From contig NZ_BCTA01000038.1 in assembly GCF_001570485.1 (NCBI RefSeq), positions 62,001 to 126,000 of the forward strand: 64,000 bases of DNA, written 5' to 3'. A program made the translations under genes and the position numbers. Shown here piece by piece: positions 1 through 8,311 of the stretch (position 1 is the stretch's first letter; each line of letters begins with the position of its first letter). Source of the stretch: Mycolicibacterium novocastrense. Lineage in GTDB: Bacteria; Actinomycetota; Actinomycetes; Mycobacteriales; Mycobacteriaceae. The notes beneath the pieces are model-generated. The model saw only the letters and a program-made list of their open reading frames with translations, was not told the DNA's origin and did not search any database.

Positions 1-631
1 CGTCGAATCGAGTTCGCACGACGTCGAGCCCCGGCAGTTTCCATGCCGGACTCTGATCTAACTCGGTGACGATCGCGATCCCTTCGAGCAGGAAGGCGCC
101 GCCGGCGGAGATGGCGCCTGCTCCAGCCAGCGGGTTCCAGTCCAGGGCCCGTTGGGACGCGTTGACCTCGGCGGCCTGGGCCGCGCTGAGGTTGAGGGGG
201 TCACGGTGGACCCACCACAGCAGGATTCCGTGCAGCAGCGCCACGACGGCGCATCCGGCCGCACTCCAGCCGGCGAGGGCTCCGATGCCGGCGCGGTCGT
301 CGGCGGCGCCCGCGCACAGGATCGCGACGAGGGCGAGGAGGACCGCGGCGGCGGCCCAGGTGACCGTAGTGCGCCGGGTGACCCATCGTGGGAGCCGCTG
401 CTGGCGCGGTCCGGCCTGGCCGTAGAGCGCGGCGGGCGACATGCCGGCGGCCGCGCGCTGGGCGATCAGCTCCCCGGTGCGACCGCTGAGATCGGCTTGG
501 CGCAAGGGGGCGAGGTGCCGGCCGCGCCAGAGCCAGCCCGGGCCGGCGGTGATGCTGCGGCGGTCTTGCGCTTGCCAGAACGCGAGCCTCATTCGAATGT
601 GGGCCCTCAGCGCGTCGTGTTCGCTGTCCAC
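1..631 (-). CDS. Membrane protein, partial (C-terminus beyond left edge)
   Basis: This frame is open from a GTG at 631 to the window edge (210 codons). The start is chosen because GGGAGAGG lies about 8 bases upstream; an internal ATG at 592 is the alternative. The N-terminal about 90 residues are charged and include the stretch AFWQAQDRRS. Two hydrophobic segments follow: WAAAAVLLALVAILCAG near residue 105 and AGCAVVALLHGILLWWV near residue 135. A third, weaker one (AGAGAISAGGAFLLEGIAIV) lies near residue 175. I do not recognise the family. The cytosolic head followed by membrane helices fits an inner membrane protein. It is transcribed away from the regulator at 861-1262. Reality of the frame is supported by strong third-position GC bias; function is unknown. 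Confidence 0.6.
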   Translation of the reverse strand, partial: MDSEHDALRAHIRMRLAFWQAQDRRSITAGPGWLWRGRHLAPLRQADLSGRTGELIAQRAAAGMSPAALYGQAGPRQQRLPRWVTRRTTVTWAAAAVLLALVAILCAGAADDRAGIGALAGWSAAGCAVVALLHGILLWWVHRDPLNLSAAQAAEVNASQRALDWNPLAGAGAISAGGAFLLEGIAIVTELDQSPAWKLPGLDVVRTRFD

Positions 632-677
632 GTCAGGCCCCTCTCCCGTTCCGGGGAGTGAAAGTCCCTCGGAGAAA

Positions 678-762
678 GCAACTCCGGCATGGGGCACGTT
701 GCCGCACCGCTACCGGGAAACCTCTTGCCAAAGACCCCTGTAAAGCACCATGCCGGAGTTGC
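678..762. repeat. Perfect 15-bp inverted repeat, 55-bp loop
   Basis: GCAACTCCGGCATGG at 678-692 is matched by its exact reverse complement at 748-762. It lies in the roughly 230-bp non-coding region between the minus-strand membrane gene starting at 631 and the minus-strand regulator ending at 861. A TGCCAAAGACCCC motif (726-738) sits within the loop. This could be a regulator or partition binding site or part of an origin. It is not a classical terminator, because the loop is long and no T tract follows. Confidence 0.6.
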
Positions 763-860
763 GAGCCTCAGTCTATGGCCACGATCGGCCCGGATCGCCT
801 GCCGCGAAGGGGTTGCTTTTCACAACATCGCGCGTGCCAAACAGACGGCTGCGTCAGTGC

Positions 861-1262
861 CTATTCGGGCAGGAACTCATCGGGCATGAAGTAGGACGGG
901 GGCACGCCGAACAGGCGCGCCAGCTCGTAGACGACATCGAGACGCGGCGGTGCCTCGCCATGGAAGTAGCGGTAGATCTGCGTCTGCGAGACCGGCAGGT
1001 CCGGTGCCTGCTCCTTGAGCATCCGTTGGATCCGCAGCGGCGTGAGCTTGCGTACTCGGTCGGTGTCGAGCATGCGCACGTTCATGCTTCCAGCTAATTC
1101 CTGGAACTTCTTGGCGAAGTACTCCGTTGCGACATGCGGAGGATCGATAGCGGCTTTGCCGCGTTGTTCGGCGCGCACCAGTTCGTGCGCCACGCTGTCC
1201 GGCTTATCCTCGTCGACGTCCTCGGCCTCGACGTCGGCGATGTTGTCCATATGGTTGGTCAT
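861..1262 (-). CDS. EspR-like helix-turn-helix regulator
   Basis: This 133-residue protein has an acidic N-terminus and a helix-turn-helix toward its C-terminus. The segment PVSQTQIYRYFHGEAPPRLD, followed by VVYELARLFGVPPSYF, matches the recognition-helix and following-helix layout of mycobacterial EspR, where YLSQLRSG is followed by LANFF and a YF pair. EspR binds DNA as a dimer and controls ESX-1 substrate genes and other cell-surface loci. Here the gene sits beside parA and the ESX locus, so a role in regulating plasmid or ESX functions is an inference. It is shorter and more diverged than the second EspR-like protein at 34826-35275. The start at 1262 has a GGGTGACC stretch upstream; ATG 1250 is possible. 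Confidence 0.6.
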   Translation of the reverse strand: MTNHMDNIADVEAEDVDEDKPDSVAHELVRAEQRGKAAIDPPHVATEYFAKKFQELAGSMNVRMLDTDRVRKLTPLRIQRMLKEQAPDLPVSQTQIYRYFHGEAPPRLDVVYELARLFGVPPSYFMPDEFLPE

Positions 1263-1332
1263 CGGTCACCCAATCCTGCGTTGATGCCACTCGGCCGATC
1301 CCCCAACTTCTTTACCAGCACTAATCTCTAGC

Positions 1333-1761
1333 CTATCCAGTGGAGGCCGAATCGCCACCAGTGGGCTGCTGATCGGTCATATTTGGGACAGCAGTCACAG
1401 GCGGCGGCAGCGCCCGGGCGACACCGGGGATCTGCACACCCCGGCGTTCGAGGAACTCCTGGATGGCCAGCGACGCAGCGTCCCCTTTGGGCAACTCGTA
1501 CTCGTCGATAAATGCAGCAAACGCGTTGTGCACATTGGTATTGATGTGCACGTTGATTCCGGTGCGCTTGACCTTGCGGCTGCGCAGCTGCTCCAGGGCG
1601 GGATCGTGGGCCACGAAGTCGGCCACCTGGTTGCCCGCCGCGGCGGGCGGGGCCGCTGGCGCCGCGGCGGCCGCAGCGCTGGAGGGAACGCCTCGCATCC
1701 GCGCCGCATCCTGAGATACCGCCCGACCGCGAGCGGCCGGCAGTGGCATGTCTTTAGCCAT
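1333..1761 (-). CDS. Small DNA-binding partition partner of ParA (RHH-like)
   Basis: This 142-residue protein has an Ala/Pro-rich N-terminal half. Its C-terminal half, RKVKRTGINVHINTNVHNAF and onwards, resembles a ribbon-helix-helix fold: a beta strand of alternating residues followed by two helices. Its start overlaps the last 8 bases of parA, so the two are translationally coupled. In plasmids a ParA ATPase is commonly followed by a small centromere-binding protein such as ParG or a small ParB. Known family logic therefore suggests this is the DNA-binding half of the partition system. The assignment rests on position and predicted fold, not on a recognised family match. Confidence 0.5.
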   Translation of the reverse strand: MAKDMPLPAARGRAVSQDAARMRGVPSSAAAAAAPAAPPAAAGNQVADFVAHDPALEQLRSRKVKRTGINVHINTNVHNAFAAFIDEYELPKGDAASLAIQEFLERRGVQIPGVARALPPPVTAVPNMTDQQPTGGDSASTG

Positions 1762-2605
1762 GGGAGATCAGTCCTTCCTCCGCGATACGCACCGCGACGC
1801 GCTGATAGTCCTCAGCAGCAGTGCACGTCGGGTCATACACCGAGATGGGTTGGCAGTGCGCCTTGGCCTCCGTCACGCGGATCGTGCGGGAGATGTAACC
1901 CAGATACTCCTTGGACCAGGCTTCTTCGACAGCTCGGCGGATGGACTTGGTAGCCCGCGATCCACCCAGGTAGTTGGTGAGCAGCACGTGGGTGATCTTG
2001 ATGCCCGGGTTGTTGAGATCCACGTTCTCCACCGCTGCGTCCAGTGAGGCCAGCGCGCCCACCTCGTCGGGCCCGGTCCCCACGGCCGCCAGCACCCATG
2101 TCGCCGCCGAAAGCGCTGCTGAGGCAAGCTCATTGAGCGTGGGGCGGCAGTCGATGACGATGAAGTCGTACGCGGGCAACGTCTCCACCTCGCGGCGCAG
2201 TCGCATCTGCCCACCGGGCCCGAGGCCCTTGTCGAGTTCGTCGAGCGCTTCACGCGACGGCGCGACGTCGACTCCAAAGTCGGTGCCCTGGATGACGTCG
2301 TTGAGCGGCATACGGCGGTGCTTCTCGGGGTGCAGCACGTTGAACATCGTGGGCGTCGGGTCACCGTCGGGCGGCACCTCCAAGCCCAGTCCGGAGGTGG
2401 CGTTGCCCTGCGGATCCATGTCGATGAGCAGCACGCGGATCGGGCGCGTCTGCTGCTCGGCCTCGTCGAACACCTGCAGGCGAGTCAGTTCGTAGCTCAG
2501 GTTCACCGCGGTGGTGGTCTTACCCACCCCGCCCTTCCGCATGGCGACCGCAATGACCACGGGCGGGGAATTCAGGGCCCGGACCAGCTTCGGAGTCTTT
2601 GGCAT
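1754..2605 (-). CDS. parA: ParA-family plasmid partition ATPase
   Basis: This is a 283-residue P-loop ATPase. The deviant Walker A motif KGGVGKTT lies near residue 25. LLIDMDPQGNATSG is the Walker A' region, and FIVIDCRPTLNEL matches the D-x-P-P-like Walker B segment. These are hallmarks of the ParA/Soj family, which moves DNA or protein cargo on the nucleoid. The ATG at 2605 is chosen because the residues upstream of it have no coding character and a GGAAGG lies about 13 bases upstream. The gene is coupled to the small basic protein at 1333-1761. No HTH precedes the ATPase, so autoregulation, if any, probably depends on the partner. A second ATPase of the same superfamily, EspI, is encoded at 8312-9916. 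Confidence 0.85.
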   Translation of the reverse strand: MPKTPKLVRALNSPPVVIAVAMRKGGVGKTTTAVNLSYELTRLQVFDEAEQQTRPIRVLLIDMDPQGNATSGLGLEVPPDGDPTPTMFNVLHPEKHRRMPLNDVIQGTDFGVDVAPSREALDELDKGLGPGGQMRLRREVETLPAYDFIVIDCRPTLNELASAALSAATWVLAAVGTGPDEVGALASLDAAVENVDLNNPGIKITHVLLTNYLGGSRATKSIRRAVEEAWSKEYLGYISRTIRVTEAKAHCQPISVYDPTCTAAEDYQRVAVRIAEEGLISHG

Positions 2606-2955
2606 GCGCAAATCATAACCTTCCAGGGCTGGGGGAATGCCTCTGCTGCGGTAAAAAACTGCCAGCCACCAGGGGCCATACTGTCTCCGCAGGTCAAAGC
2701 ATAATTCACAAAGGTTGTGCGCGACACGCGGGCTTGCTTTCACGAACCACTGAGAGCAGATTCACGGAGTTCTCACGGCCAGAATGGCGACGTCACCGCT
2801 GGTCACCGGCCCGAGGACGCGGCACCCGCAGTTCATCTCACCGCCCCCCGCCGGTTCTCTCCCTGCGACACGCCGCGACAGTCACGCGCGATCTCACGCA
2901 AATCGCCCCCTCCGCGCGCCGGGATCGGCCCTCGATACGGCCATACGATTGGCCA

Positions 2956-3243
2956 ATGAGCCATCGCGGCGACGACTTGACCTCTCCGGCCGGCGCGCTC
3001 AGCGCGGCGTTGGCCGCCCTCTGTGAAGCCTCCACCGCCGACGAACAGTGGCGACGGTGGCAATATGCGCGCACCGCAGCCGACTACGCCGCCGAGGTGT
3101 GGTGGCACCCGGCGAGCACCGCAGACCAGCGCACCGAGGCCTCCCGTTGCCTCAAGCTCGCCTACGACCTCGACGAGGACACCAAGGCGCGCCACGACCG
3201 GCTGCGCGCCGGCCTGATGCGCCGCAGCAGCTCCGCGCCGTAA
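2956..3243 (+). CDS. Small hypothetical protein
   Basis: This 95-residue protein starts at the ATG at 2956; the longer upstream frame looks non-coding. It is Ala-rich and helical, with two tryptophan motifs (EQWRRWQYART and AEVWWHP) and a highly charged C-terminus. There is no signal peptide or membrane segment. It is the only plus-strand gene between parA and eccE, and it ends 14 bases before the strong hairpin at 3258-3293. I do not recognise the family. Codon use matches the neighbours, which supports a real gene. Confidence 0.5.
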   Translation: MSHRGDDLTSPAGALSAALAALCEASTADEQWRRWQYARTAADYAAEVWWHPASTADQRTEASRCLKLAYDLDEDTKARHDRLRAGLMRRSSSAP

Positions 3244-3257
3244 CCCCGTCCACACAG

Positions 3258-3293
3258 CACTGTGCCCCGCCACTTCGGTAGCGGGGCACAGTG
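3258..3293. terminator. Strong hairpin between convergent genes
   Basis: CACTGTGCCCCGC (3258-3270) pairs perfectly with GCGGGGCACAGTG (3281-3293) around a 10-base loop. It lies between the small plus-strand gene ending at 3243 and eccE ending at 3313. A bidirectional terminator of the U-tract-poor type common in mycobacteria is the simplest reading. Confidence 0.75.
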
Positions 3294-3312
3294 CGTTCGG
3301 CCTGGCGGCCCG

Positions 3313-5304
3313 TCACTCCTCGGGTCGATAGTTGCGCGGCGGCCGCCGCGGGGGCGGCGGCGGGGCCGGCTCTGCGGAGCGCTGGCTGCGCCGAATGCGC
3401 TGCGGCCCACCCAAGTCGCGGTGCCGGCCGCCGCCATCGCCGTTGGCCCCGTTACCGTTCGCACCATTGCTGTTGGCGCCGTTGCCATTCGAATGCACGC
3501 GGTTAAGACCGCCATGCTGTGCGGCTGCCGGAGCCGCCGCCGGCGGCGGCGTGGCCGACGGCTGCACAACCGGAGCGCTGCGACGCGCCGGCCCGGGAGC
3601 AGCGGCGGAGGGAGCCGGTGCTGCAGCTGCCGAACGTCGGCCGGTGCGAGACAGGACCGGTGCGGTGGAGACCACGCGCCGCGGCTGCGGAATGTCGCTG
3701 TGACCCAGGCCGAGATAGCGGTCCTCTTCGCGGGTCCGAATCGTCCACACGGTGATCGGCTCAGCACTGCCGATGGCGACCTCCAGGACCTGGCCGGGCC
3801 CTTCCACAATGGTCATGTCCGCGCCCCCGCCCACAGTGTCGGGCCCCAGCAGGCGCAGCACCGTGCGGGTCGGCACGGTGGTGACCGTGCGGCCGTCGAA
3901 GACCGCGACGTCACTCGTGCGGGCACCCGCGGTGGCGTAGAACAGTCGCTGGTCGTCGTTGACCGTGGCGACCAGCCCGTCCCAGCGCTGACGGTCGTCG
4001 GTGTGGATCGCCACCACCGCACCGGTGACGACTGCACGCAGGACCAGCTGGCGGGCCACTTCGACGCCGACGCGCGCGTCGATGCGGCGCCGTTTGGGCG
4101 AACCGGACTGATCCCACAGCGGCACCGCCGCCAGCGTGCCTTCGTCGAGTTGACCGAGGATCTGCCCTGACGGCCCGATCGGCACCCGGACATCTTCTAC
4201 CGCGGAGAACGCGATGGTCGGCAACGTGGCATGCAGGCTGCGGTCCCCGGCGGGGATGGCCGCATCGAGCATCTGCCGCTGGATCCCGGTGGGCCGGGCG
4301 AGCTTTGCTTCGGCTAGCGGCTTGTAGGCCTTGCCGTGGTGGACGTAGCGGATCAGCACACCCACCTGGACCTCTGCGCCGCCTCCGGCGCCGGTCAGTC
4401 GGATCACCGTCATGGTTTCCTCGGTGCGCCAGGACCACCAGCGATCCAGCTGGCCTTGGGCGAGCAGCTCGGGGTTGCCGACGTAGGTGGTGATGAAGTT
4501 CGGTCCCGACCGGATGTAGGACCACTTCTCCTGGTTGTCGACCGGCCCGACCGGGGCCAACAGCACGTCCCCCATCGCGTCGAGATCTTCCGCCGACAGC
4601 GCGTGCGCCGGGATCTGCTCCTGCTGCAGGCGCTGCACGACCCGATGCGCCGCGGCCGCCAACGCCTTAGGTCCAGCGGTTCGAGACGGACCGCGCTCGA
4701 TGATCCGGTCGAGGTTGTCAAAGGAGTTGAGCCGCAACACCAGCCAGGTGCGGCGCTCTCCGACCAAGTGACGCGGACCCACGAACTGGGAGTACACCGT
4801 GCGGTAGGCCGTCCCGGGAGGGACGTGGCAGCCCGCCTCGATGACGTCGATGTCGATGTTGAGCCCGTACTGGGTCATCAGCGAAACCACCAGCGACAGC
4901 GGCAATTCGCTGCCACTGACTGTGCGTCCACCGGCTTCGGTGGTGATCGCCAGCTGCGGGCCGACTTCGACCGCGGCGACCAGGGTCTTGCCGTCCCAGC
5001 GCACGCCGGCGTTGCCGGAGATGACGTTGATGTCGGTGGCCGCCGGCAGTTCCGGGGGCAGCGGCCGGCGGCGTTGCCGCAGGAACGCCCACACGACGGC
5101 GAACCACTCGACAAGCAGGACCCGACCTCGGATCGGAATGAACAGCGCGATCGCCGCGGCGACCAGGATGGTCACGGCCGCCCACACCGGAAGCGCCTTG
5201 TTCAGCGCGAAGGCAACGGTCACCCACACCGCGACGCCGTAGACCAGCGCCGAGACCATGGGAACCCGGATCCACCGCCCGCGGGCGCGCCTGGGGCCTG
5301 CCAT
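3313..5304 (-). CDS. eccE: ESX membrane component EccE
   Basis: This 663-residue protein has two adjacent membrane helices close to the N-terminus (ALVYGVAVWVTVAFALNK and AAVTILVAAAIALFIPI). A large domain follows, and the C-terminal tail is rich in Pro, Ala, Asn and Gly with short NGAN repeats. EccE is a peripheral subunit of the ESX inner-membrane complex with EccB, EccC and EccD. The start at 5304 overlaps the mycP stop codon (TGATG), so an upstream extension is not needed. As in other ESX loci the gene directly follows mycP. The low-complexity tail is longer than in the chromosomal EccE proteins I know and may be plasmid-specific. Confidence 0.85.
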   Translation of the reverse strand: MAGPRRARGRWIRVPMVSALVYGVAVWVTVAFALNKALPVWAAVTILVAAAIALFIPIRGRVLLVEWFAVVWAFLRQRRRPLPPELPAATDINVISGNAGVRWDGKTLVAAVEVGPQLAITTEAGGRTVSGSELPLSLVVSLMTQYGLNIDIDVIEAGCHVPPGTAYRTVYSQFVGPRHLVGERRTWLVLRLNSFDNLDRIIERGPSRTAGPKALAAAAHRVVQRLQQEQIPAHALSAEDLDAMGDVLLAPVGPVDNQEKWSYIRSGPNFITTYVGNPELLAQGQLDRWWSWRTEETMTVIRLTGAGGGAEVQVGVLIRYVHHGKAYKPLAEAKLARPTGIQRQMLDAAIPAGDRSLHATLPTIAFSAVEDVRVPIGPSGQILGQLDEGTLAAVPLWDQSGSPKRRRIDARVGVEVARQLVLRAVVTGAVVAIHTDDRQRWDGLVATVNDDQRLFYATAGARTSDVAVFDGRTVTTVPTRTVLRLLGPDTVGGGADMTIVEGPGQVLEVAIGSAEPITVWTIRTREEDRYLGLGHSDIPQPRRVVSTAPVLSRTGRRSAAAAPAPSAAAPGPARRSAPVVQPSATPPPAAAPAAAQHGGLNRVHSNGNGANSNGANGNGANGDGGGRHRDLGGPQRIRRSQRSAEPAPPPPPRRPPRNYRPEE

Positions 5305-6737
5305 CACTGCCTCCTTCGCACGCCGGTCGCGGCCACGACGATCAGCACGGCCACGACCAGAGCGGTCACCGCGCCGATCACGATCGCCGCGGTCCACTTC
5401 GGCGCGGAGTCCGGCGGAGGCGGCGGCGCCGGCAGTGACAGCTCTGCGGCCTGCACGGTCACCTCCGGGGCCCCGTCGACCGGGATGTCGTAGGTCAGCG
5501 CCGCCACCGGGTCGATCAGACCTCGGCCCACGGCGTTGTCCACCCCGCGTGCCGGCGCGTGGGCGGTGGTGATGATGCGCGTGGCCACCTCGCGGGCCGA
5601 CATCTGCGGGAATCGCGAGCGCAGCAGTGCAGCGGTCCCGGAGACGTAGGCTGCCGCGAACGACGTGCCCGCGATCGGCACGAGCCCGGCTTCCTCACCG
5701 GGGACACCGTTGATCACACCTTCGCCGCTCGACGACAGCGACACGATGCCCGATCCGGGAGCAGCCACGTCGACCCACGGACCGGACATGGTGTTCTCGG
5801 CGCGTGCGCCCTCAGGCGAGACGAACCCGACCGACAGCACCAGGTCGTCGAACCAGGACGGGGTGGACACCACGGTGACCCCACCCCAGTTGCGGGGGTC
5901 GTCGGGGCGGGTCGGATCGGCGTCGGGATTGCTCTTGCAGTTCTGGTTGCCCGCCCCGCTGTCGACCGCGGAGTTGACGTTGCCGGCGGCGGCAACGACA
6001 AGCGCGTCTTTGACCTCGGTGGCGTACTTGAGTGCGCCGCCGAGCATCGCCTGGTCGATGGGAGTGGTCACCTTCACACACGACACCACAGAGATGTTGA
6101 TGACCCGCGCACCCATGTTGGCGGCGTGCACGATCGACCGGGCCAGGGTGCGGATGTCACCTGCGGTGCGAGACTGGTTGGGGTCGTCGGGGTTTGAGGA
6201 CTGGTTCTCGGGCATGTACGCCAACGACGTCTGCCGGATCGCCAGGATCTGGGCGTTGGGCGCGACACCGATCAGTCCGTCGGTCGGCGCCGGCGCGGCA
6301 CCGATGATGCCGGCCACGATCGTGCCGTGTCCCTCGCAGTCCTCAAAGCCGTTGGCCCCTGCAGCGGGGTCCACGTAGTCGCCGCCGGCGATCATGCCGG
6401 GCAGCCGCGGCTGGGGCCGCACACCGGTGTCGATGACCGCCACAATCACTCCGGCGCCGGTGGAAAACTTATGGGCCTGCTCAATCTGCAGTGCGGTCAA
6501 CGGTGGCGGCGTCTTGGCCAGATCGGAGTTCGGCAGCACACCCCCAACGACGCAGGCACCGTTCTTGCGCATGGGCCCTTCGGGACCTGGCGGTCCGTCC
6601 GGCGGCGCTGCGGCAACATCCGGGTTGGGCGGGGTGACCGCGCCGGCGGTTCCCAGCGGCGCGACCGCGACCAACGAGATGACCGCAGTCAGGACGACCG
6701 CCGTCCGCGCCGCCAGCAGCATCGGGCGCACGGTCAT
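5304..6737 (-). CDS. mycP: Mycosin, subtilisin-like serine protease of ESX system
   Basis: This 477-residue protein has a signal peptide at its N-terminus. The catalytic triad is visible: Asp103 in VIDTGVRP, His137 in CEGHGTIVAG and Ser359 in GTSFAAAYVSG. A proline-rich linker and a C-terminal membrane helix (AAIVIGAVTALVVAVLIVVA) anchor it on the periplasmic side. Mycosins are required for stability and activity of ESX complexes and, in ESX-1, cleave the substrate EspB. Its ATG overlaps the eccD stop codon (ATGA), and it is followed by eccE with a one-base overlap. All catalytic residues are intact, so the enzyme is probably active. Confidence 0.92.
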   Translation of the reverse strand: MTVRPMLLAARTAVVLTAVISLVAVAPLGTAGAVTPPNPDVAAAPPDGPPGPEGPMRKNGACVVGGVLPNSDLAKTPPPLTALQIEQAHKFSTGAGVIVAVIDTGVRPQPRLPGMIAGGDYVDPAAGANGFEDCEGHGTIVAGIIGAAPAPTDGLIGVAPNAQILAIRQTSLAYMPENQSSNPDDPNQSRTAGDIRTLARSIVHAANMGARVINISVVSCVKVTTPIDQAMLGGALKYATEVKDALVVAAAGNVNSAVDSGAGNQNCKSNPDADPTRPDDPRNWGGVTVVSTPSWFDDLVLSVGFVSPEGARAENTMSGPWVDVAAPGSGIVSLSSSGEGVINGVPGEEAGLVPIAGTSFAAAYVSGTAALLRSRFPQMSAREVATRIITTAHAPARGVDNAVGRGLIDPVAALTYDIPVDGAPEVTVQAAELSLPAPPPPPDSAPKWTAAIVIGAVTALVVAVLIVVAATGVRRRQ

Positions 6738-8293
6738 AGCAGGTTCCGGAAGAAGTTAAAGGCTCCGACAATCCAGAACGCCAGCATCGCCACCGCGAAG
6801 TTCGCGAAGAACTCCAGATACTCGATGCGCCGCAACGGGATCGGCGACTTGATCCGCCCGGGCAGCATCATCCCGGCCAGCGCGGCCAGGACCGTCACCA
6901 GCGCCACCCCGCCCAGGACGCTGATCTCGGCGACCGCAGTGGAGGTCCCGGTGATCACGGTGAGGGTGAAGCCGACGAGTAACACGAACGCGCCCACGAA
7001 GAACGTCACGGCGTGGACCCGATCCGGAAGTGAGCGACCACGCAAGACCAGGACCAGAATCGACAGGATGGCGACCGCAACTTCACCCCAGAAGTAGTGC
7101 GTCGCAGGCTCGGTGGCCACAACCGCGCCAGCCACGATGGTGGTCACCGCGGCGAGGAACAAGCCGGTGAGGTACTTGTTCGCAACGCGCGACTGGCGTT
7201 CGAGTTGGGCGTCCTCGTCCTCCGAGAGCGCCACGGTGCGCACATCGTTGCCGTCGTCGAACACCTCGACGACCATCGCGGCTTCGTCAAGTTCGGTGCG
7301 GTCGATGTCCTCACCGGGCACCGGCAGGCTCGGGGGTTTGACCCCGGCAAGGGACAGGGCCAGACCCGGCGCCATGGCTACCAGGATCATGCCGACGACG
7401 ACGGCGACCGTGCCGATCTGGCGCATGTCGAACCCGGTGTAGGTGCGCACCCCGGCCGCGGCCGCGCCGATCACCGCCATGGTGACCACTGTGGTGTGCA
7501 CGCTGATGCCAATGCCGGTCAGCCACAACACGATCAGGGATACCGCTGCGGTCGCGAAGGCCGCGGCGAACACGTTGGCCGCCGTCCAGTGGCCGGGCGT
7601 GTTCTCGTAGGCCGGCACCGCCACCCATCCCAGGGAGAACGCCAGCGGGACTGCGGCGATGCCGGCGGCGTAGGACACCTGCCGGATCGAGCGGCGCGAC
7701 GCCACGATGGCTCCGATGATCGCCAGCAGTGTCAACACCCCGGCCGGTGGCGCCCACCAGAGACTCGACGGGGTGGACCACCATGCCGCGATCGTCAGTG
7801 CGGCAGTCAGAGCTGCACCACCGACGATGGCGATCAGCCCGAGGGTGCGGGCGGTGTCGGCGGTGAAGGACGCGAATTTGACGGCGTTGAATTCCGCCAG
7901 GGCGTCGCTGCCGTCTTCGATGATCGGTTTGAAGACCTCGTTGGAGTGCACCTCGCGCAGCAGCAGGCGCGCGCCGTCGAGGACACCGGCCTCGGCTAGC
8001 GACAGTGTGCGCGCGAACGGCATACCGCCTTCGACGGCCAGGGTGTAGACCCCGGTAGTGGTGAAGTCGACGTTGAGCCCTTCGTTGCGCAGCGTCTCGG
8101 CCAGGAAGGGCACCAGCCCCTCCATGACGATCGACAGCGGCGCGTGCGCGGCCAGCGACGTGTCGACGTTGTAGTTCCCGACGTGGATGGCGACTCGGAT
8201 CTGCTCGGGGACCGCTTGGACTGCTGTGCCCGTGGTCTCGGTCTGCCTACCGGGATCGGCGGGCAGTGACTCGACCGGCAAGACGACTGACAT
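6734..8293 (-). CDS. eccD: ESX membrane channel component EccD
   Basis: This 519-residue protein has an N-terminal ubiquitin-like domain of about 100 residues (IRVAIHVGNYNVDTSLAAHA onwards). About eleven hydrophobic helices follow. EccD forms the largest part of the inner-membrane rim of ESX complexes. A GGGAGG ribosome-binding site precedes the ATG at 8293, 18 bases after espI. The stop codon overlaps the mycP start. A charged cytosolic linker (VFDDGNDVRTVALSEDEDAQ) separates two membrane halves. Confidence 0.9.
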   Translation of the reverse strand: MSVVLPVESLPADPGRQTETTGTAVQAVPEQIRVAIHVGNYNVDTSLAAHAPLSIVMEGLVPFLAETLRNEGLNVDFTTTGVYTLAVEGGMPFARTLSLAEAGVLDGARLLLREVHSNEVFKPIIEDGSDALAEFNAVKFASFTADTARTLGLIAIVGGAALTAALTIAAWWSTPSSLWWAPPAGVLTLLAIIGAIVASRRSIRQVSYAAGIAAVPLAFSLGWVAVPAYENTPGHWTAANVFAAAFATAAVSLIVLWLTGIGISVHTTVVTMAVIGAAAAGVRTYTGFDMRQIGTVAVVVGMILVAMAPGLALSLAGVKPPSLPVPGEDIDRTELDEAAMVVEVFDDGNDVRTVALSEDEDAQLERQSRVANKYLTGLFLAAVTTIVAGAVVATEPATHYFWGEVAVAILSILVLVLRGRSLPDRVHAVTFFVGAFVLLVGFTLTVITGTSTAVAEISVLGGVALVTVLAALAGMMLPGRIKSPIPLRRIEYLEFFANFAVAMLAFWIVGAFNFFRNLL

Positions 8294-8311
8294 ACGTTGC
8301 CTCCCTTGGCG

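Noticed and set aside
2599..2955. Upstream extension of the small plus-strand gene at 2956
   Set aside because: It would run antisense over the parA start and lacks coding character before ATG 2956.
4565..4825. GCACGTCCC and GGGACGTGGCA matches to the dispersed element within eccE
   Set aside because: The extended consensus is missing and the sequence is conserved coding DNA, so these are probably chance matches.
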